Origin: Tolypeutes matacus
Taxonomy: Eukaryota; Chordata; Mammalia; Cingulata; Chlamyphoridae
Length of the DNA: 64,000 nt
Reading direction: 5' to 3'
NCBI GenBank assembly: GCA_026826555.1
Contig: JAKSZT010053764.1
Span: 18,671,533-18,735,532 of the forward strand
Both the position numbers and the translations under genes were made by a program. Numbering within the stretch: position 1 is the stretch's first letter; each line of letters begins with the position of its first letter. The notes below the pieces were generated by a model. The model saw only the letters and a list, made by a program, of their open reading frames with translations, was not told where the DNA came from and ran no database searches. Positions 10,800-23,100 of the stretch are shown here, one piece after another.

Positions 10800-12400
10800 T
10801 CTGGGTGCCATGTTTTATGAGGAATGTGCCAAGTACAATGCTAAGTGCTGGGATGTCAAAGGTAATTGGACGTGGTACCTGATCTTAGAAAGGCAACTTA
10901 GAGGGAGGTGGGCATTGTTATAGAATTAGATACAAAGTGCCCCAGGAACAAAAATGGAGATTGATCTTGAGAGTAAGGGTTGGAGATATGTTTCACCAAG
11001 GATATGACACTTGAGCTGTGTGCTAAAGGGAAAGTTAGAGTTTGCAAGAAAAACATACTGAAAGAGGGTATTTCTGGTAGAGACATGAAAGAGCTACGTG
11101 GAAATCAGAGAATCTGTGCAGAGGAGGGGAACCTGGGAATTGAAGGATGTGGAACAGTGTTGCACAAGAACTTCTTGTGGGCTGTTGATTCATGTCTACT
11201 CCTGGTACCTTCACCTTTGTCCTGTACCTAGTATTTTCATTCTCTTCCCTCTTTAGTTGATTTGTGTCTTCATGTATTCTCCCACTGCCAACTTGCCTGA
11301 TGCTTTTTTATCACTTGTCTATTCTACTTGTCTACTTCATTCTACTGCATTTGTCTACTCCATTTGCCTTTTGTCTGGCCACTTCTTTACCCCATGAAAT
11401 TTGAATGCTACCATGCAACTATTGATACTATGCACTTTAACAAAGCCAAATACAACGATTTTCTCTAGTATCTTTATGGATTTTTTTCTGACATTTGATA
11501 CTGTTGACCATCCTATATCTCTCTTCCATGCCTTGTGGGCTTCTCTTTTATTTCTTTTGGTGTTTGCTCATGAGGGGAAGCAGATTTTGTAGAGGCTAAG
11601 AGAGTGGGGCTTCATAGACAGAAGGTATCAGTTCAAATCTGGCATCCAACCTTTTCTTTAGAAAAATTATTTAACCTTTCTGAGACTTTATTTCCTCATC
11701 TATAAAATAGGGCTAATAGTGTCTAGCCCCTGTATAACTACAAATATTAAATAAGATATGCATTTAATGGGATTTTTGATCCCCTTTTTCTATAAGGTTT
11801 GGCCTTCGCCCTTTCCCTTTACCCACCCTCTTGGAAAGTTCAACTTGACCTATACATTTTCATGAGTAGAAATTAGAAAACTTTGGATAATTGGCGATTC
11901 TGTTTAACATGTTATATAAACAATTTGAAATGTAGTTTAAATAGAACCCCTCTGCTCTTGCCAAAGAAAATCAGAGGAATTATTTTTCTGTGCTAAAAAT
12001 ATATAGCTGAGTCTGGTTGCCATCAGTGTCTGAAAGCACAGAGAAACTGTACCGTCCAAACCCACATTGTTATTTATGATCTGAGAGGGTCAAGGAAGTC
12101 TTCCCAGAGGAAGAGCCTTTTAAGCTACGATTTGACGAATAGAGATAACCTGTGCAGGGGGTGAGGAGGATGTGGTAGGGGGATGATGTGGATGGAAGGG
12201 TGGGGGTGATGGGTGGGGGAAGGAGAAGAAATATTTGATGTAGGAAGTATACATGGAAAAGTCCTTCATGGGAGAGAACCTGGTGGGTTTGTGAAGCTGA
12301 AACAAGGTCCAAAAGGCTGGAGAAGAGAGTGGGTGGGGTGTTAGGTGGCAAGTGGTCAGGAATCCTGGTATCTTGAGATTATGGATTGTGTTTCAGTCTG
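10800..12400. repeat. Ancient L2/MIR-like remnants, mostly unnamed
   Basis: 10800-11160 (AATGTGCCAAGTACAATGCT, ATTTCTGGTAGAGACATGAA) and 12065-12330 (GGAAGTCTTCCCAGAGGAAG) have the wording typical of old mammalian LINE2-like 3' ends, too eroded for certainty. Within this interval, 11592-11770 is a clearer MIR, listed separately. The G-rich stretch at 12155-12225 is low-complexity. Confidence 0.35.
11592..11770 (+). repeat. MIR SINE remnant
   Basis: CAGTTCAAATCTGGC, TTATTTAACCTTTCTGAGAC and TTTCCTCATCTATAAAATAG follow the MIR order in sense. Confidence 0.75.
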
Positions 12401-12489
12401 CGATATAAGCTATTTTAGTTTTTAATAGGAACTATCATTTTGAAATTGTCCACCATTCTATGTCTGTAGAAATTCAGTTGAAACAACTA

Positions 12490-12700
12490 ATCAAATAATA
12501 GCAGCTACTATTTACTGAGCACCTTTTGTTTGCCATGCTCTGTGCTTGATACTTGGCTCATTTTATCTAAAGCTTACAAACCCTGAAAGGTAGTGGTATA
12601 TAATATAATCCTTTTAATGGATGAGGAAACTGGTGCTCAAGCAATTTAAATAACTTGCTTTGCTTAACAGTTGCTTGGCCTTGGCAGTCTGTGCTTATAT
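12490..12700 (-). repeat. MIR SINE remnant, antisense
   Basis: TTTACTGAGCACCTTTTGTT, TGATGAGGAAACTGG-like sequence and AATTTAAATAACTTGC appear in the order expected for a reverse MIR. Confidence 0.75.
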
Positions 12701-13640
12701 TGGAGAAGTATATTCTGAAGCAGTAATTATAAAATATATGTGTGTGGGTTTTACATTTTATTTCTCTCAGGATTGTGAGGTATTTGTAATATCCTTTTTA
12801 GTAAATGACTCTCCTTTTCAAAGACATCTTTTTTGGAAAATAGGAAGTGCTCAATATTTATTGAAGGAATGTACTAAATAAACAAAAGCTGAGCTGTTCT
12901 GACTGAATTATTATGAGTGTGATGAAGAAAGGGTGTGGGCTTAGTTTTCTTAGCTTCCTCTTGCCCCTTACAACACTACTGTGTGGACCAACTAGGAGAT
13001 ATATGGAACACAGTTTGAGAATCATCTCTTGTGGACTCTCTTGTATCCATATGAATCATTCACTAAGATTCTTCAAGCTTTATACCTGTATGAAACTGGC
13101 ATATCAGGTTACTATCATGAAATGCTTAACATACATCCCTTCCATCCATGACAGTCATTTTGCCCTTCCTTTTATCCAAAGCTGATTTTAGAAATAGACA
13201 GGTAATACCTCTTTATTTTCTTTTTAAAAACAACTTGTTTTTTTTTTTTACATTAGTCAGAGTGATTTCTGCAAAGACTCTCTTAGCTCATTTTCCTAAC
13301 AGCTCTTATGAACTGATAGACTTTCTGTGTAGAGCAAATTTAGAGTCTTTCTTTCTCTTTGCCCTGGCTGCCTAGTAGCTCATTACTAAATCTGATACTC
13401 AACCTTCAGTCAGGGATTTTTTTTTTTAATGATTTTTTTTTCCTCTGTCTTCCTTTAGTACTTGTTGGTTTAGAGTTATTAAGTATCGATACCTATTTAT
13501 CCTATTAAATCTGTGCTTTTATTATTAGCAGTTTCAGTTTTTTTGGTATTAGTTTCAGCTTTTTAAAAAATAGGTTTAGAGAAAAGAAATGAAATAAGAA
13601 AAATCTATACATAAGAAAAATTAACTCTTCAAATGTGAGA
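12700..13640. other. Unremarkable intron sequence
   Basis: Nothing recognised. Open frames up to 90 codons lack domain signals and sit in AT-rich sequence. Confidence 0.5.
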
Positions 13641-13652
13641 CAGTAAGGTGAT

Positions 13653-13656
<4 letters not shown>

Positions 13657-13692
<36 letters not shown>

Positions 13693-13850
13693 TTTTTTTT
13701 TTTATTCATTTATCCCCCCCTTGCTGCTTGTGCTCGCTGGGTCAGCTAACCACGCCGTGCGGGCGGGCTTGCCTTCACCAGGAGGCCCCGGGGACCGAAC
13801 CTGGGTATATGGTAAACGGGAGCCCTACTGATTGAGCCACAGCAGCTTCC
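13657..13850 (-). mobile_element. DAS-type tRNA-derived SINE, antisense
   Basis: Same subfamily as the copy at 3634. It is flanked by a perfect 16-bp duplication, cagtaaggtgattctt, at 13641-13656 and 13851-13866. The tail is a long T run on +. A short internal deletion removes the block between CCTGGG and TATATGG that other copies have. Confidence 0.9.
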
Positions 13851-13869
13851 CAGTAAGGTGATTCTTAAG

Positions 13870-14340
13870 TAAAAATATTTATTGTATAATTAGGTTTAAA
13901 GAGACAATGTCCCATTTGCGAATCTCAAGTTAACTTTGTATCACATCACTAGAGAATTAAATGATAATACACTCTAAAATGAGTTTATTTTTTTGTACAT
14001 GACTGTATACTATCTGTAGATTGCAATAAATAGAGCAAAATGAATTTTGAAGTTTTTGGAGAGTGATAGTAAATGAGTTAGTTTTGCTCTGAACAAACAA
14101 ACCTATGGTTTAGTTCTCAGTAATAATGATTTTTCTGAATTACCTATTGGACTGACCAGACTATTGATTACAGTCCTGTTTATGACTCTTAATAATATAA
14201 TTATTCTATGCAACGCTTTTTACCAATAATTTGGGCATATTTTTCTCTTTTTATGCTTTTTTTTTTTTTTTTTCCCATGCATCACTATTTATTTCACACT
14301 TTGTAAAGGAATAAAATTCTTATACTATTAATGTCAATCT
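13870..14340. other. Unremarkable intron sequence
   Basis: AT-rich sequence with no recognised element apart from a T run at about 14259-14273. Confidence 0.5.
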
Positions 14341-14344
14341 TCAT

Positions 14345-14707
14345 CCACCACCATAATCACTTTTTTATTTTATTTTATTTTATTTATTTATTTTTTAAAT
14401 TTATTTATTTTTTATTGTGGGTAAAAATCAAAATTTTCACAATACATACCAATATTTGTAAGATGATATATAAATATATATGCATATATGTGCATTAGCT
14501 TACAAAAGTGTTTTATATATATATATATATTAAGAGGTGCTTAGATTACCTAAAATATTACACGGAACCTACCGGGATTCCCATGTTCCCCACCTCCCAC
14601 ACTTCCTACCACATCCCACACAAACATCTCCCACAAGTGTGGCCCATCACCCTCAATGGACTTACACATCCTGGGGCCTTGCCATCAACCATAGACCACA
14701 GTTCACA
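14345..14707 (-). mobile_element. 5'-truncated L1 3' end, antisense
   Basis: T-rich tail then TATTGTGGGTAAAAATCAAA, the (TA)n region and AAGAGGTGCTTAGATTACC. This is the same 3' end as the L1 at 32153-37978, with which it stays alignable to about 14707. Only the last ~360 bp of the L1 3' UTR is present. No target duplication was recognised. The apparent reading frames at 14508-14756 are L1 UTR, not genes. Confidence 0.85.
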
Positions 14708-14779
14708 TCGTTTATGCTTATTTTCAAGGCTTTACATTTACTTTGAGGTTCACTAAGGTGCTCACTAAGGTGCCTGGGG

Positions 14780-15300
14780 GTTCATTGATCTGATAGACAG
14801 TTATAATATTTAAAAGTCATGATTACTGTTAATTTTTTCTCAGAACTTGCAAAAATACATTTCACAAAAGAGTCTTTTTTTTTAAGTTATTCATTTTAGT
14901 TAGTATTAAAACTTACACAACAAAGTATAAGTGCATCAGAGAAATTGAGTAGCTATCTAGAAAAATAAACTGGTCTAGAGGAGCTAATATAATAAATACC
15001 CATACTCTTTAAGTGCTCAGTATAAAAATAGATTACTGACAATGCTAATTATGTTCTTTAATAATTGTGATTCTTTAATAATTGTCTTACATCTCAGTAG
15101 AGAATTTACTTCATATGCAGAAAATGTATTTAGTGTTTGAGCTTAAATTATATTTGTACCTATATTTTGACTGGTAATAAATTAAATCAATATTAAAGAA
15201 TATGATATTTATTCTGCTGCTTCTTAAGAAGCAATAATTACATTGCCCTAAAATACTATTAGGAAATACGAGGTTAAGGGAAATTGACTTGAATTTGATG
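14780..15300. other. Unremarkable intron sequence
   Basis: AT-rich and unique-looking; no element recognised. Confidence 0.5.
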
Positions 15301-15304
15301 TAAG

Positions 15305-15500
15305 GAGATCTGAGTGAGTCAGAAAGCCAGGTCTGCCACTTGTAAGCTATGTGACATTGAGCACGTCACTTTAACCTCACTGAGTTTCAGTTTTTATAAC
15401 TGATTATGGGAATTCATTTGGCAAACTGTTTGAGCATGTGTTATGTGCCAGGAACTGTTCTTAGTACTAGGGATTAGCAAGTAAACAGAAGATGACATAA
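15305..15500 (+). repeat. MIR SINE remnant plus short old-repeat tail
   Basis: GGTCTGCCACTTGTAAGC, TATGTGACATTGAGCACGTC and CTGAGTTTCAGTTTTTATAA are MIR in sense. The following TTATGTGCCAGGAACTG piece is a separate ancient fragment of uncertain family. Confidence 0.7.
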
Positions 15501-15567
15501 AGAATGGTAATGCCTAAAGTATATGTATGGGACTGTGGGAGCGATAATATAATATATAATGTAATTT

Positions 15568-15758
15568 TTTTTTTTTTTTTTTTTTTTAAAGATTTTATTT
15601 ATTTATTCACTTATCCCCCCCTTGCTGCTTGTGCTCGCTGGGTCAGCCAACCACGCCGTGCGGGCGGGCCTGCCCTCACCAGGAGGCCCCGGGAACCGAA
15701 CCCGGGGCCTCCCATATGGTAAACGGGAGCCCCACTGATTGAGCCACAGCCGCCTCCC
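15568..15758 (-). mobile_element. DAS-type tRNA-derived SINE, antisense
   Basis: Same 190-bp subfamily, with the 15-bp duplication tatataatgtaattt at 15553-15567 and 15759-15773. The T run on + is the reversed A tail. It is nearly identical to the copies at 3634 and 45620. Confidence 0.9.
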
Positions 15759-15779
15759 TATATAATGTAATTTAACTTG

Positions 15780-17640
15780 GGGGTGAGCCAGACATTGGAG
15801 AGAGCATTCGTGGGAAACTACCTAGAAGAGATAGTACCTTGATGAAGTACCACCACCAACATTGGTTTCCTTATCTTTAAATAAGGAAATAATTTACCCA
15901 AAATTAAGCTATTTAACCTGTGTAACAGTGCTTTGTAAATTGCAAGGCATTGTATAGATATGAGGACAAATTATTGATTTGTCTGTTAGACACTCTGCTA
16001 GCAACTGGAGGTAGGGAAATGATTACAAAGGGCAGTGTTGCTCAGAGTACGCTATATGGATGTATTCTGAGGTATGTGAAAGTTCTCTAAGTTGTTTTTT
16101 TTTTTTTTCCTTTTTATTTAGATAATTTTTATAATGAATCTGTGAACATATTTTGGATTATCTGAATGACAACATAATAACTGAGACTACCGCTCAATTT
16201 CATTGCTTTTTCATATGTGTTAATGGTTCCTTTAGTGCTAGGTCTAATCACTTTACTTGCCTTGGGCTAATGAGAAGGAGGAATAGAGCCAACTGTAACA
16301 TGGAAATGATCAAGGCTAAATTATATCACAGACATGCAAAAAATGAAAAAAAGCTTCGCTATACAAATTGGCCCCCCAGTTATCATTGTTTACATTTTGG
16401 TTTATATTTGTGCATGTTTAAATACTACTTTTTTGAACACTAGAGGTCAGCAGTCTCGGTCCCAGAGAAGCCTGCCTGATCCCCCAAACTAGACTGTCTC
16501 CCTGTTATGTGCTCTTCTACCCTCTTGTACCTTTCCCTCACAGATGGTTTTATTATTGTGATTTTAATTGATTTATGAGATTAGTGTCTTTCCCCAAAAG
16601 TAGATTGTAAATTAATAATCCAGGAACCATGTCTCCTTTTGCTCCCACAATAGTCTGTGCTCCCATCCTATATCTGGCACATCATAGATACTCAGTAAAT
16701 GTTTGTGGAATTAATGAATTAATAATTGAACTAGTGAATACTGAAGTGTCTTCTTAATTGATATTGACTGAAAATATTTAATTACATGTTTAGTGTTAAA
16801 TATACACATGTATTCACACATTCAATTTTTTAAACACTACAATTTTTTAATAAATGGTCACTATCCGATGCCTCCAAAGTAGAGCATCTATAGCCAAGGT
16901 CTGTGCAAGATAATTTATTAAAGTACATGAAGAAATATTAGAATATCTATTTTTATTTATTTTTTTACCTAAAACAAATAAGAAATGTATCTAAGATATA
17001 CGAAATTACATAAATCACATGTATAAATGAGGCATCCTCAGGGAAGAGGGGTTAATGGTAACTCCCTTACTTTTTCATTGCATTTTCTGTGTTTCCAGCA
17101 ATGTGGATTAATGAATTATATCATATAGTTTTAAACTAATTTAATAATGTGAACAAGTGCCTTAAAAAGTTTCCTACATAGGACCTATGGATTAAGATAA
17201 CATAAGCACAAACAAATATGGTTTGTTTGCAAGCACAAACAAATAATAAAATGGCTGAATTGGGTACCTCTGTAATTCTTTGACACTCACATGACAAATT
17301 AAAGACTGTTTAAATGACAAGAAGTTGGTGCCAAAAATTCTAAATAATTTTAAGATTTTTGACATATGAATTTATAGTCACTATCTTCAGTGATGAACTT
17401 CTCACCTAAGTATATAGGGTGTCATGATATTAGCTAATGAAGTTGTCTCAATTAACAAGACATTTAAATATTTCATCTTTAGCTCTTTAATATATAATTC
17501 TGATTTTTGATAGGTCTTGCAAAGTTCTTACTATTAATACAATAGAACGTGTATGTAATTTATAAGCAAATTTTTTAACTATGGGGGGAAAATGATAAAA
17601 AAAAGAATTGGAAACCACTGTACTAAAATATTGCTTAACG
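15780..17640. other. Unassigned intron sequence
   Basis: No gene recognised. The 96-codon frame at 16153-16443 has no motif I can identify. Sequence near 16040 (CAGTGTTGCTCAGAGTACGC) and near 17620 (ACCACTGT) looks faintly like hAT transposon ends but without a matching target duplication. Confidence 0.35.
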
Positions 17641-17644
17641 TGCT

Positions 17645-18440
17645 ATAACTTTCCAGGAAGAAGATGTAATTTACATAAAATAAAATTTAAAGCATACAGT
17701 TTGATGAGTGTCGACAAATACATACACCTGTATAAACACCGTCACAATCAAATGTAGAATATTTTCCAACACCCCAAATAATTCCCTTGTGCCTCTTTAC
17801 TCTCAATACCTCCTCTTGCCCATTCCCAGCCCCCTGAGAATACTGTCTTCTGTCATTTAGATTGTTTTGTTGTTTATAAAATTTCATATAAATAAAATCA
17901 TACAACAAGTACTCTTTTGTGTCTGGCTTCTTTTGCTTAGTGTAAATTTCATGTTGTGTTTATCAGTGGTTTGTTCCTTTGTGATGATGAATAGTATTCC
18001 ACCGTACCTATGTATCATAAATTGTTTATTTATTCACCTATTGTTGGACATTTGGGTTGTTTGTACTTTCATTCATATATGTCTTTTTGTGGATATATGT
18101 TTTTATTTATCTTGGGTAATTATCTAGGAGTGGGCTTGCTGGTTCATATTCTAAATTTTTGTTTAACTGTATAAGAAACTGTTAAACTATTTTAAAAGAG
18201 GTTATACTGTTTTATATTTCCACAAGCAATGTATGAGAGTTATAGTTGTTTGACATCCTTGCCAAACTTGATATTTTCAATGTTCTGAGTTTTTGCCATT
18301 GTGTTATACAGTAGCATGAATTTGTGGCTTTAATTTGCTTTTCTCTGATGACTAATGACGTGGAACGTATGTGCTTATTGGCCAAGTATATATATTTAAA
18401 TATCTTTTCCACTGATAGTTTATTATTCTTCCATTTCTGT
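17645..18440 (-). mobile_element. Old L1 3' end, antisense
   Basis: CATAAAATAAAATTTAAAGC, ACAAATACATACACCTGTAT, TTTGTGTCTGGCTTCTTTTG and ATGAATAGTATTCCACC appear in the order of the 3' UTR and ORF2 end of older mammalian L1s read in reverse. Divergence is high. Confidence 0.75.
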
Positions 18441-19515
18441 TATTCTTTAAGCCCAGTAAGTACCTAATTTGTGTCAAATTAGATTTCTACCATACATTTA
18501 GATGGGTTCAAATGTTTTTTTTTAAATTTTAACTTAAAACCATGAATAATCAAAACAAAATTTAATGGTAAATTAAGTCCAGTTATAGGTTTTTAGTAAA
18601 AAATAGAATGATACAGTAAAATTATCTATACCTTATTTAATTTTAGAAATCCTCTTTTCAGTTTGTAACATTAAGAAATCTGAGAATTTAAGCCTAGATG
18701 GTATGCTAATCAATTTAACAAACACTGAATGGCTTCAGTGTGCCAAGAACAGAGCTGGACAAGATGAATAAACTGCTACATGGTGAGATCCTACTCACTG
18801 GGACTACAGGTCAAGGTGGAATGGTAGACATGTACACAGCTCACCTGACACAGGTGTGACCATGAGTGCTGTAATGTGTACTGTGTGAGCAGGGAAGGAA
18901 CTGTCATTGATTCTGATTGGGCCTTCAAACAGAAGGTGACAGCTTTGCAGAGATATTAGTAATCTTAAATCTGCTGAACTTTCTATTTGGCCATCTGATT
19001 TTTATCATTTAGGTGATACTTTAGTGAATCTCTGTAGAAACCATGACTAAGTATTAGTTACTAAAGCTCATTCTTTGGATCACAGAAATTAAGTGTTATA
19101 CATACTTCAAACATTATGTGTTATAGTTATGGAGTAAATAACTTTTTGGGGGTCTAATTTGGTTCATGAACCTTGTATCATGAGCATGATGAATTACATA
19201 ATTGTTTATTTTAATTCAATGACTGGAACTGGAAGAGATCTTAAATGTCATCTAATTTAGTGGAATGTTTTACCTTGGTCTTTTTAAAAGTCAGTCTTTT
19301 TTTTCTCTCTCTCTTTTCTTTTTCTCCTCCTAATCCTCCTCTTCTGAGTTCTCCCTTTTCTCCCTCCTCTTCCTTCTAACAAATAGCTCTATCTGTATAA
19401 GATCTTCCAGAACTCCTTTGGAGGAGTGAGGTTGAGAAACCTAGAGGTTTACCTTTCCTCACCCTTTTATTCCTCAAGGGATAAGGAAGGGAATAGAAGA
19501 GAAAAAACTTAGTTT
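18440..19515. other. Unassigned intron sequence
   Basis: No gene seen. 18720-18960 may be an L2-like remnant (TTCAGTGTGCCAAGAACAGA). A pyrimidine-rich stretch at 19290-19375 is low complexity. Confidence 0.4.
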
Positions 19516-19605
19516 AACTTTTTAATTTTATGATTGAGGAAATTGAGGCTCAGAGGAATGAAGGGACTTGGCTACAGCCACTCAGGAAATTAAGACTTGA
19601 ATTCT
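19515..19605 (-). repeat. MIR SINE remnant, antisense
   Basis: TGAGGAAATTGAGGCTCAGA, then GACTTGGCTACAGCC, follows the reversed MIR core. Confidence 0.6.
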
Positions 19606-19682
19606 TAACAATCTATTTAATATTTTTCTTAAACTATCTAGGTCAAATAAATCTTGAAAGATTGCTAATAATTTTGTCTTAG

Positions 19683-19864
19683 GGAAGCGGCTGTGGCTCA
19701 ATCAGTAGGGCTCCCGTTTACCATATGGGAGGCCCTGGGTTCAGTTCCCGGGGCCTCCTGGTGAAGGCAGGCCCGCCTGCACGGCGTGGTTAGCTGACCC
19801 AGCGAGCACAAGCAGCAAGGGGGGGATAAATGAATAAATAAATAAAATCTTTAAAAAAAAAAAA
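19683..19864 (+). mobile_element. DAS-type tRNA-derived SINE, sense
   Basis: The only ~190-bp DAS copy in sense to RFX3. It reads GGGAAGCGGCTGTGGCTCAA, a B box GGGTTCAGTTCCC at about 19737-19749, then GGTGAAGGCAGGCCCGCC, an A-rich tail and AAATAAAATCTTTA. It is flanked by the 13-bp duplication aattttgtcttag at 19670-19682 and 19865-19877. Confidence 0.92.
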
Positions 19865-19879
19865 AATTTTGTCTTAGTA

Positions 19880-22110
19880 GAAGTGTAAATAAATTTTATC
19901 AGTGTTATCTATTTTGTAATTTGTTATTTTCTGAGTATGGAATGTGTTTTCCATTGGTGATTTTAGGTGGTCTAAGATGATAAGATAGGACTTCAGGTGG
20001 TTCTGGGAAGGAGATTTAAGTAAATATTGAATGACAGAGGGAGGAAATTATTCCCTCTTGCATCTTTCTTTGACCCACTTGGAGGAGTCAGAGAGGTCAC
20101 TTTGGGGCAGTATATCTGTTACACTGTAAAAATGCTTGCTAATTTTCCCTCACTTCCACATACATAAAAAGAACAAGCATTTGATTCAAAGATAACAGGC
20201 AATGATAGCTAGATAACAGGTTAGTATTAAATAACTTTGTTTTGATAACATTTATTATTAGTGTTATAATGTAACAGTGAAAGATAGAAAATATCAATTT
20301 CCCATCCTGCTGTATCAAAATTTTTTTTTCAAGAAATTTAAGTAAAAATTGGGCAACAATTTAAAGTAACCATTTAGTGCATAAGAGGACAAGTGCTACA
20401 TGGAAATAGCCTATCTGTCACCTTGGCTTGGGTACCAAAGAAACAGACTCTGATACAAGCATTTGAGTGTAAGTAGTTTATTTGGGAGGCAATCCCTGGA
20501 AAATACCAGTTGGTATTTCCTTATTGGGAAACTGAGACAGGGAAGGGATTTTATTAAATCAAGATTTTATTATTATACAAGCTGTAAGTGTAGATAAAAG
20601 GAGATTGATCATATTGGGGCAATCTGGGAGCCAGTGTTGCATCCCCATCTCAGAGTTATCCCACCTGAAGGTTGGGGTAGCCTGGGGTATTTAGACACTG
20701 ACTCCTGTCAGTCGTTGGCAGAGGCAGGGCAGTGGGGTGGGGTGGTGGAATAATTTCTGGTCATTTCTGGTTGATGCCTAGGTAGGCAAAGAGGGTGCTA
20801 ATAGTCTGAGAAATCCCTCAGGTACAGAAATGCAGATGTTGTAGTGGGATGCTGAGCTGGTGAACATTGAAGTGAAAAGGGTGAGGATGTATGGGCCTGG
20901 CACACACAACATTTGCTACATGTATATTAGAAGAATGACTACCTTTGGGAATTACTATTTTGGCTAAACATTTTCAGACATGGGTTTTACAGCCAACTTT
21001 GTTATAAGGCTCTAAAGTCTTAAAACCCCAAAGGGAAGTTTTCTTGGTACCAAACATAGTCCTTCCAGTTGCCATTTCATTTTATCTTTTTAGATCCTTT
21101 TCTCAATGGGTATAGGATGCTGAAGGTCTCTGTTCACATAGTATTACTTCATCTAGTTGAATAAACACTATTATTAATTCCCACCTCAACCTTCTGTTTT
21201 CTGTTAAGCCAAATTATTTTGACCTTTTTTTGCTAAGCCATTTCCCAGTCGTTTAATAATTCATGTTACTCTTTTCCTGGACTTTCTCCAGCTTCTCTTC
21301 ATCTTGTTTAAGTTGATGAGCCTATTTTCCATAACTATGTTTTCATGACAATACATTTATTGAAGAGAAGTCTTAATATAATTTTTATTTCTGGTCACAT
21401 GTAAAATTTCATAGTTTAGTAATAATTTATTATTATTTGAATGGTAATTTAGATGATTTTACTTAAACCACTGAAATTATCCCTAAAGTCATAGCAAATT
21501 CTATAAATTATTTGATAGTTATTATGATGTATTTTAGAGGTGTGTAAGTGAAAACACTGATTTAATCCTAAATAATTTGCTCTAATATAAGTAAAGTGTT
21601 AAAAATTAAACAATAGGAATTAACTGTGCTGCTAAAGAAATTGAACTGCTTACATTATTTTGTAAATATTTAAATTTGTATACTTTATCTTAACTCTGTG
21701 GGCTAAAAAATATTTTATTGCTGGCACTGAAAACATATATCTGAATTTTAAAAAATGAAAGCCACTGTAGATTGTAAACAGATAAGAGTAAACTAATGTT
21801 TAGAGAAAGCACCCGTGATAGTACCTAGTAATATCCCATTTCAGTGATGTATAGAAAATAGCAAATAAATTTGAGTGGCTTTGCTTCTACTCAGTTTTTC
21901 TGTAAGCAGGATAAAATTATTCTGTAACTACTTTGCTTCATTAAAAAAAAAAAGGTTCATTTCATGTTGAAGCACAGTAATTTGAGGAATCTTTGTTTCT
22001 AATTATATTGTTGGACATAACTCCCACTTATGTTTTATCATACTATCGTGGCTACATATTACTATGAGAATCTTAATAAATATCTGCTTCACTTTTCTGA
22101 AAGGAAACAC
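19880..22110. other. Unassigned intron sequence
   Basis: No gene is seen. 20410-20930 has the texture of an eroded LTR (TTATTTGGGAGGCAATCCC, CAGGGCAGTGGGGTGGGG), but I cannot name it. Confidence 0.35.
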
Positions 22111-22123
22111 CAGTTTCTCCCCC

Positions 22124-22758
22124 TGTATTAGTCAACTAAAGGAGTGCTAATGGAAAATACCAGAAATCGGTTGGTTTTTATAAAGGGTATCTATTTGGGG
22201 TAAAAGCTTAAGTTACTGGGCCATGAATCATAAATTTCTTCCTTCACGAAAGTCTGTTGCCACATGTTGGAGCATGACAGCTGCCGACGTTTGCCAGGGT
22301 TCAGACTTCCTGGGTTCCTCTCTTCCTGGGGCTCCGTTTCTCTCCGGGCTCAGCTCCTCTGTTTCCTCCACAGGGTCAGCTGTAGACTATGAGGCTCTCT
22401 AGGCTTTGCCTCTCTCCACAAGGCCAGCTGTGAACTGTCAGGTGAACCACTCTTTTCTATCCTGGGGCCTTCTCTCCTTCCTCACGACCAAGCTCCTCTG
22501 TGTTCTTGCTTCTTCAGGCTCCAGCATTAAAACTCAGCATCAGAACTCCAAATCAAAAACTCAAAACTCTGTCCTTTGGCATGTCTTTTATTTTCGATTC
22601 CCCACCTACCAAGGGGTGGGGCTCAATACCCTACAGACATGGCTCAATAAAAGCCCTAATCATAACTTAATCATGCCCAGATAAACAGACCGTTTACAAG
22701 CATCATCTAATATCTATTTTTGGAATTCATAACTATATCAAACTGCCAAACTGCTACA
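22124..22758 (-). mobile_element. Solo LTR, MaLR/ERVL-like, antisense
   Basis: A 635-bp unit starts TGTATTAGTC and ends GCTACA, i.e. TG...CA ends. It is flanked by CCCCC on both sides (22119-22123 and 22759-22763), the 5-bp duplication expected of ERVL/MaLR insertions, although a C run is weak evidence. Read on the complement it ends GTTGACTAATACA, like MaLR LTRs. No internal retroviral sequence adjoins it, so it is a solo LTR. The 92-codon frame inside is not a gene. Confidence 0.65.
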
Positions 22759-22859
22759 CCCCCCCTCCAATTATTTCTGGACATTGTAAAATAAAGCACT
22801 TAATAGGTTGTAATCTGTTTGCAATTGTATTCTATTAGTATGATTTAAATAGAAAAGAG

Positions 22860-23100
22860 AAGAAATATTTGATATACATATATTTTGTCTTTTAATTTTC
22901 ATTGAGCTATAATTTATTTGCAGTGAAATACACAGATCTTAAGTGATACAGTTCACTATGTTTTCAGATGTGATTGCATTTGTATAACCCATACTTTTAT
23001 CAAGATATCGGACCTTCTTATTACCCCAGAAAGTGTGTCTCTTCCCAATCAACCCCTGACTCCCCACACCAGCAGCAAGCACTGTTCTAATTCGTAGATT
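22860..23100 (-). mobile_element. Old L1 3' UTR fragment, antisense
   Basis: TTTTCATTGAGCTATAATTT, GTGAAATACACAGATCTTAA and CCTTCTTATTACCCCAGAAA match the layout of older L1 3' ends in reverse. Confidence 0.7.

Noticed and set aside
16153..16443. 96-codon frame, possible small gene or transposase scrap
   Set aside because: No motif recognised, no splice or promoter context, and the faint hAT-like ends at 16040 and 17635 lack a matching 8-bp duplication.
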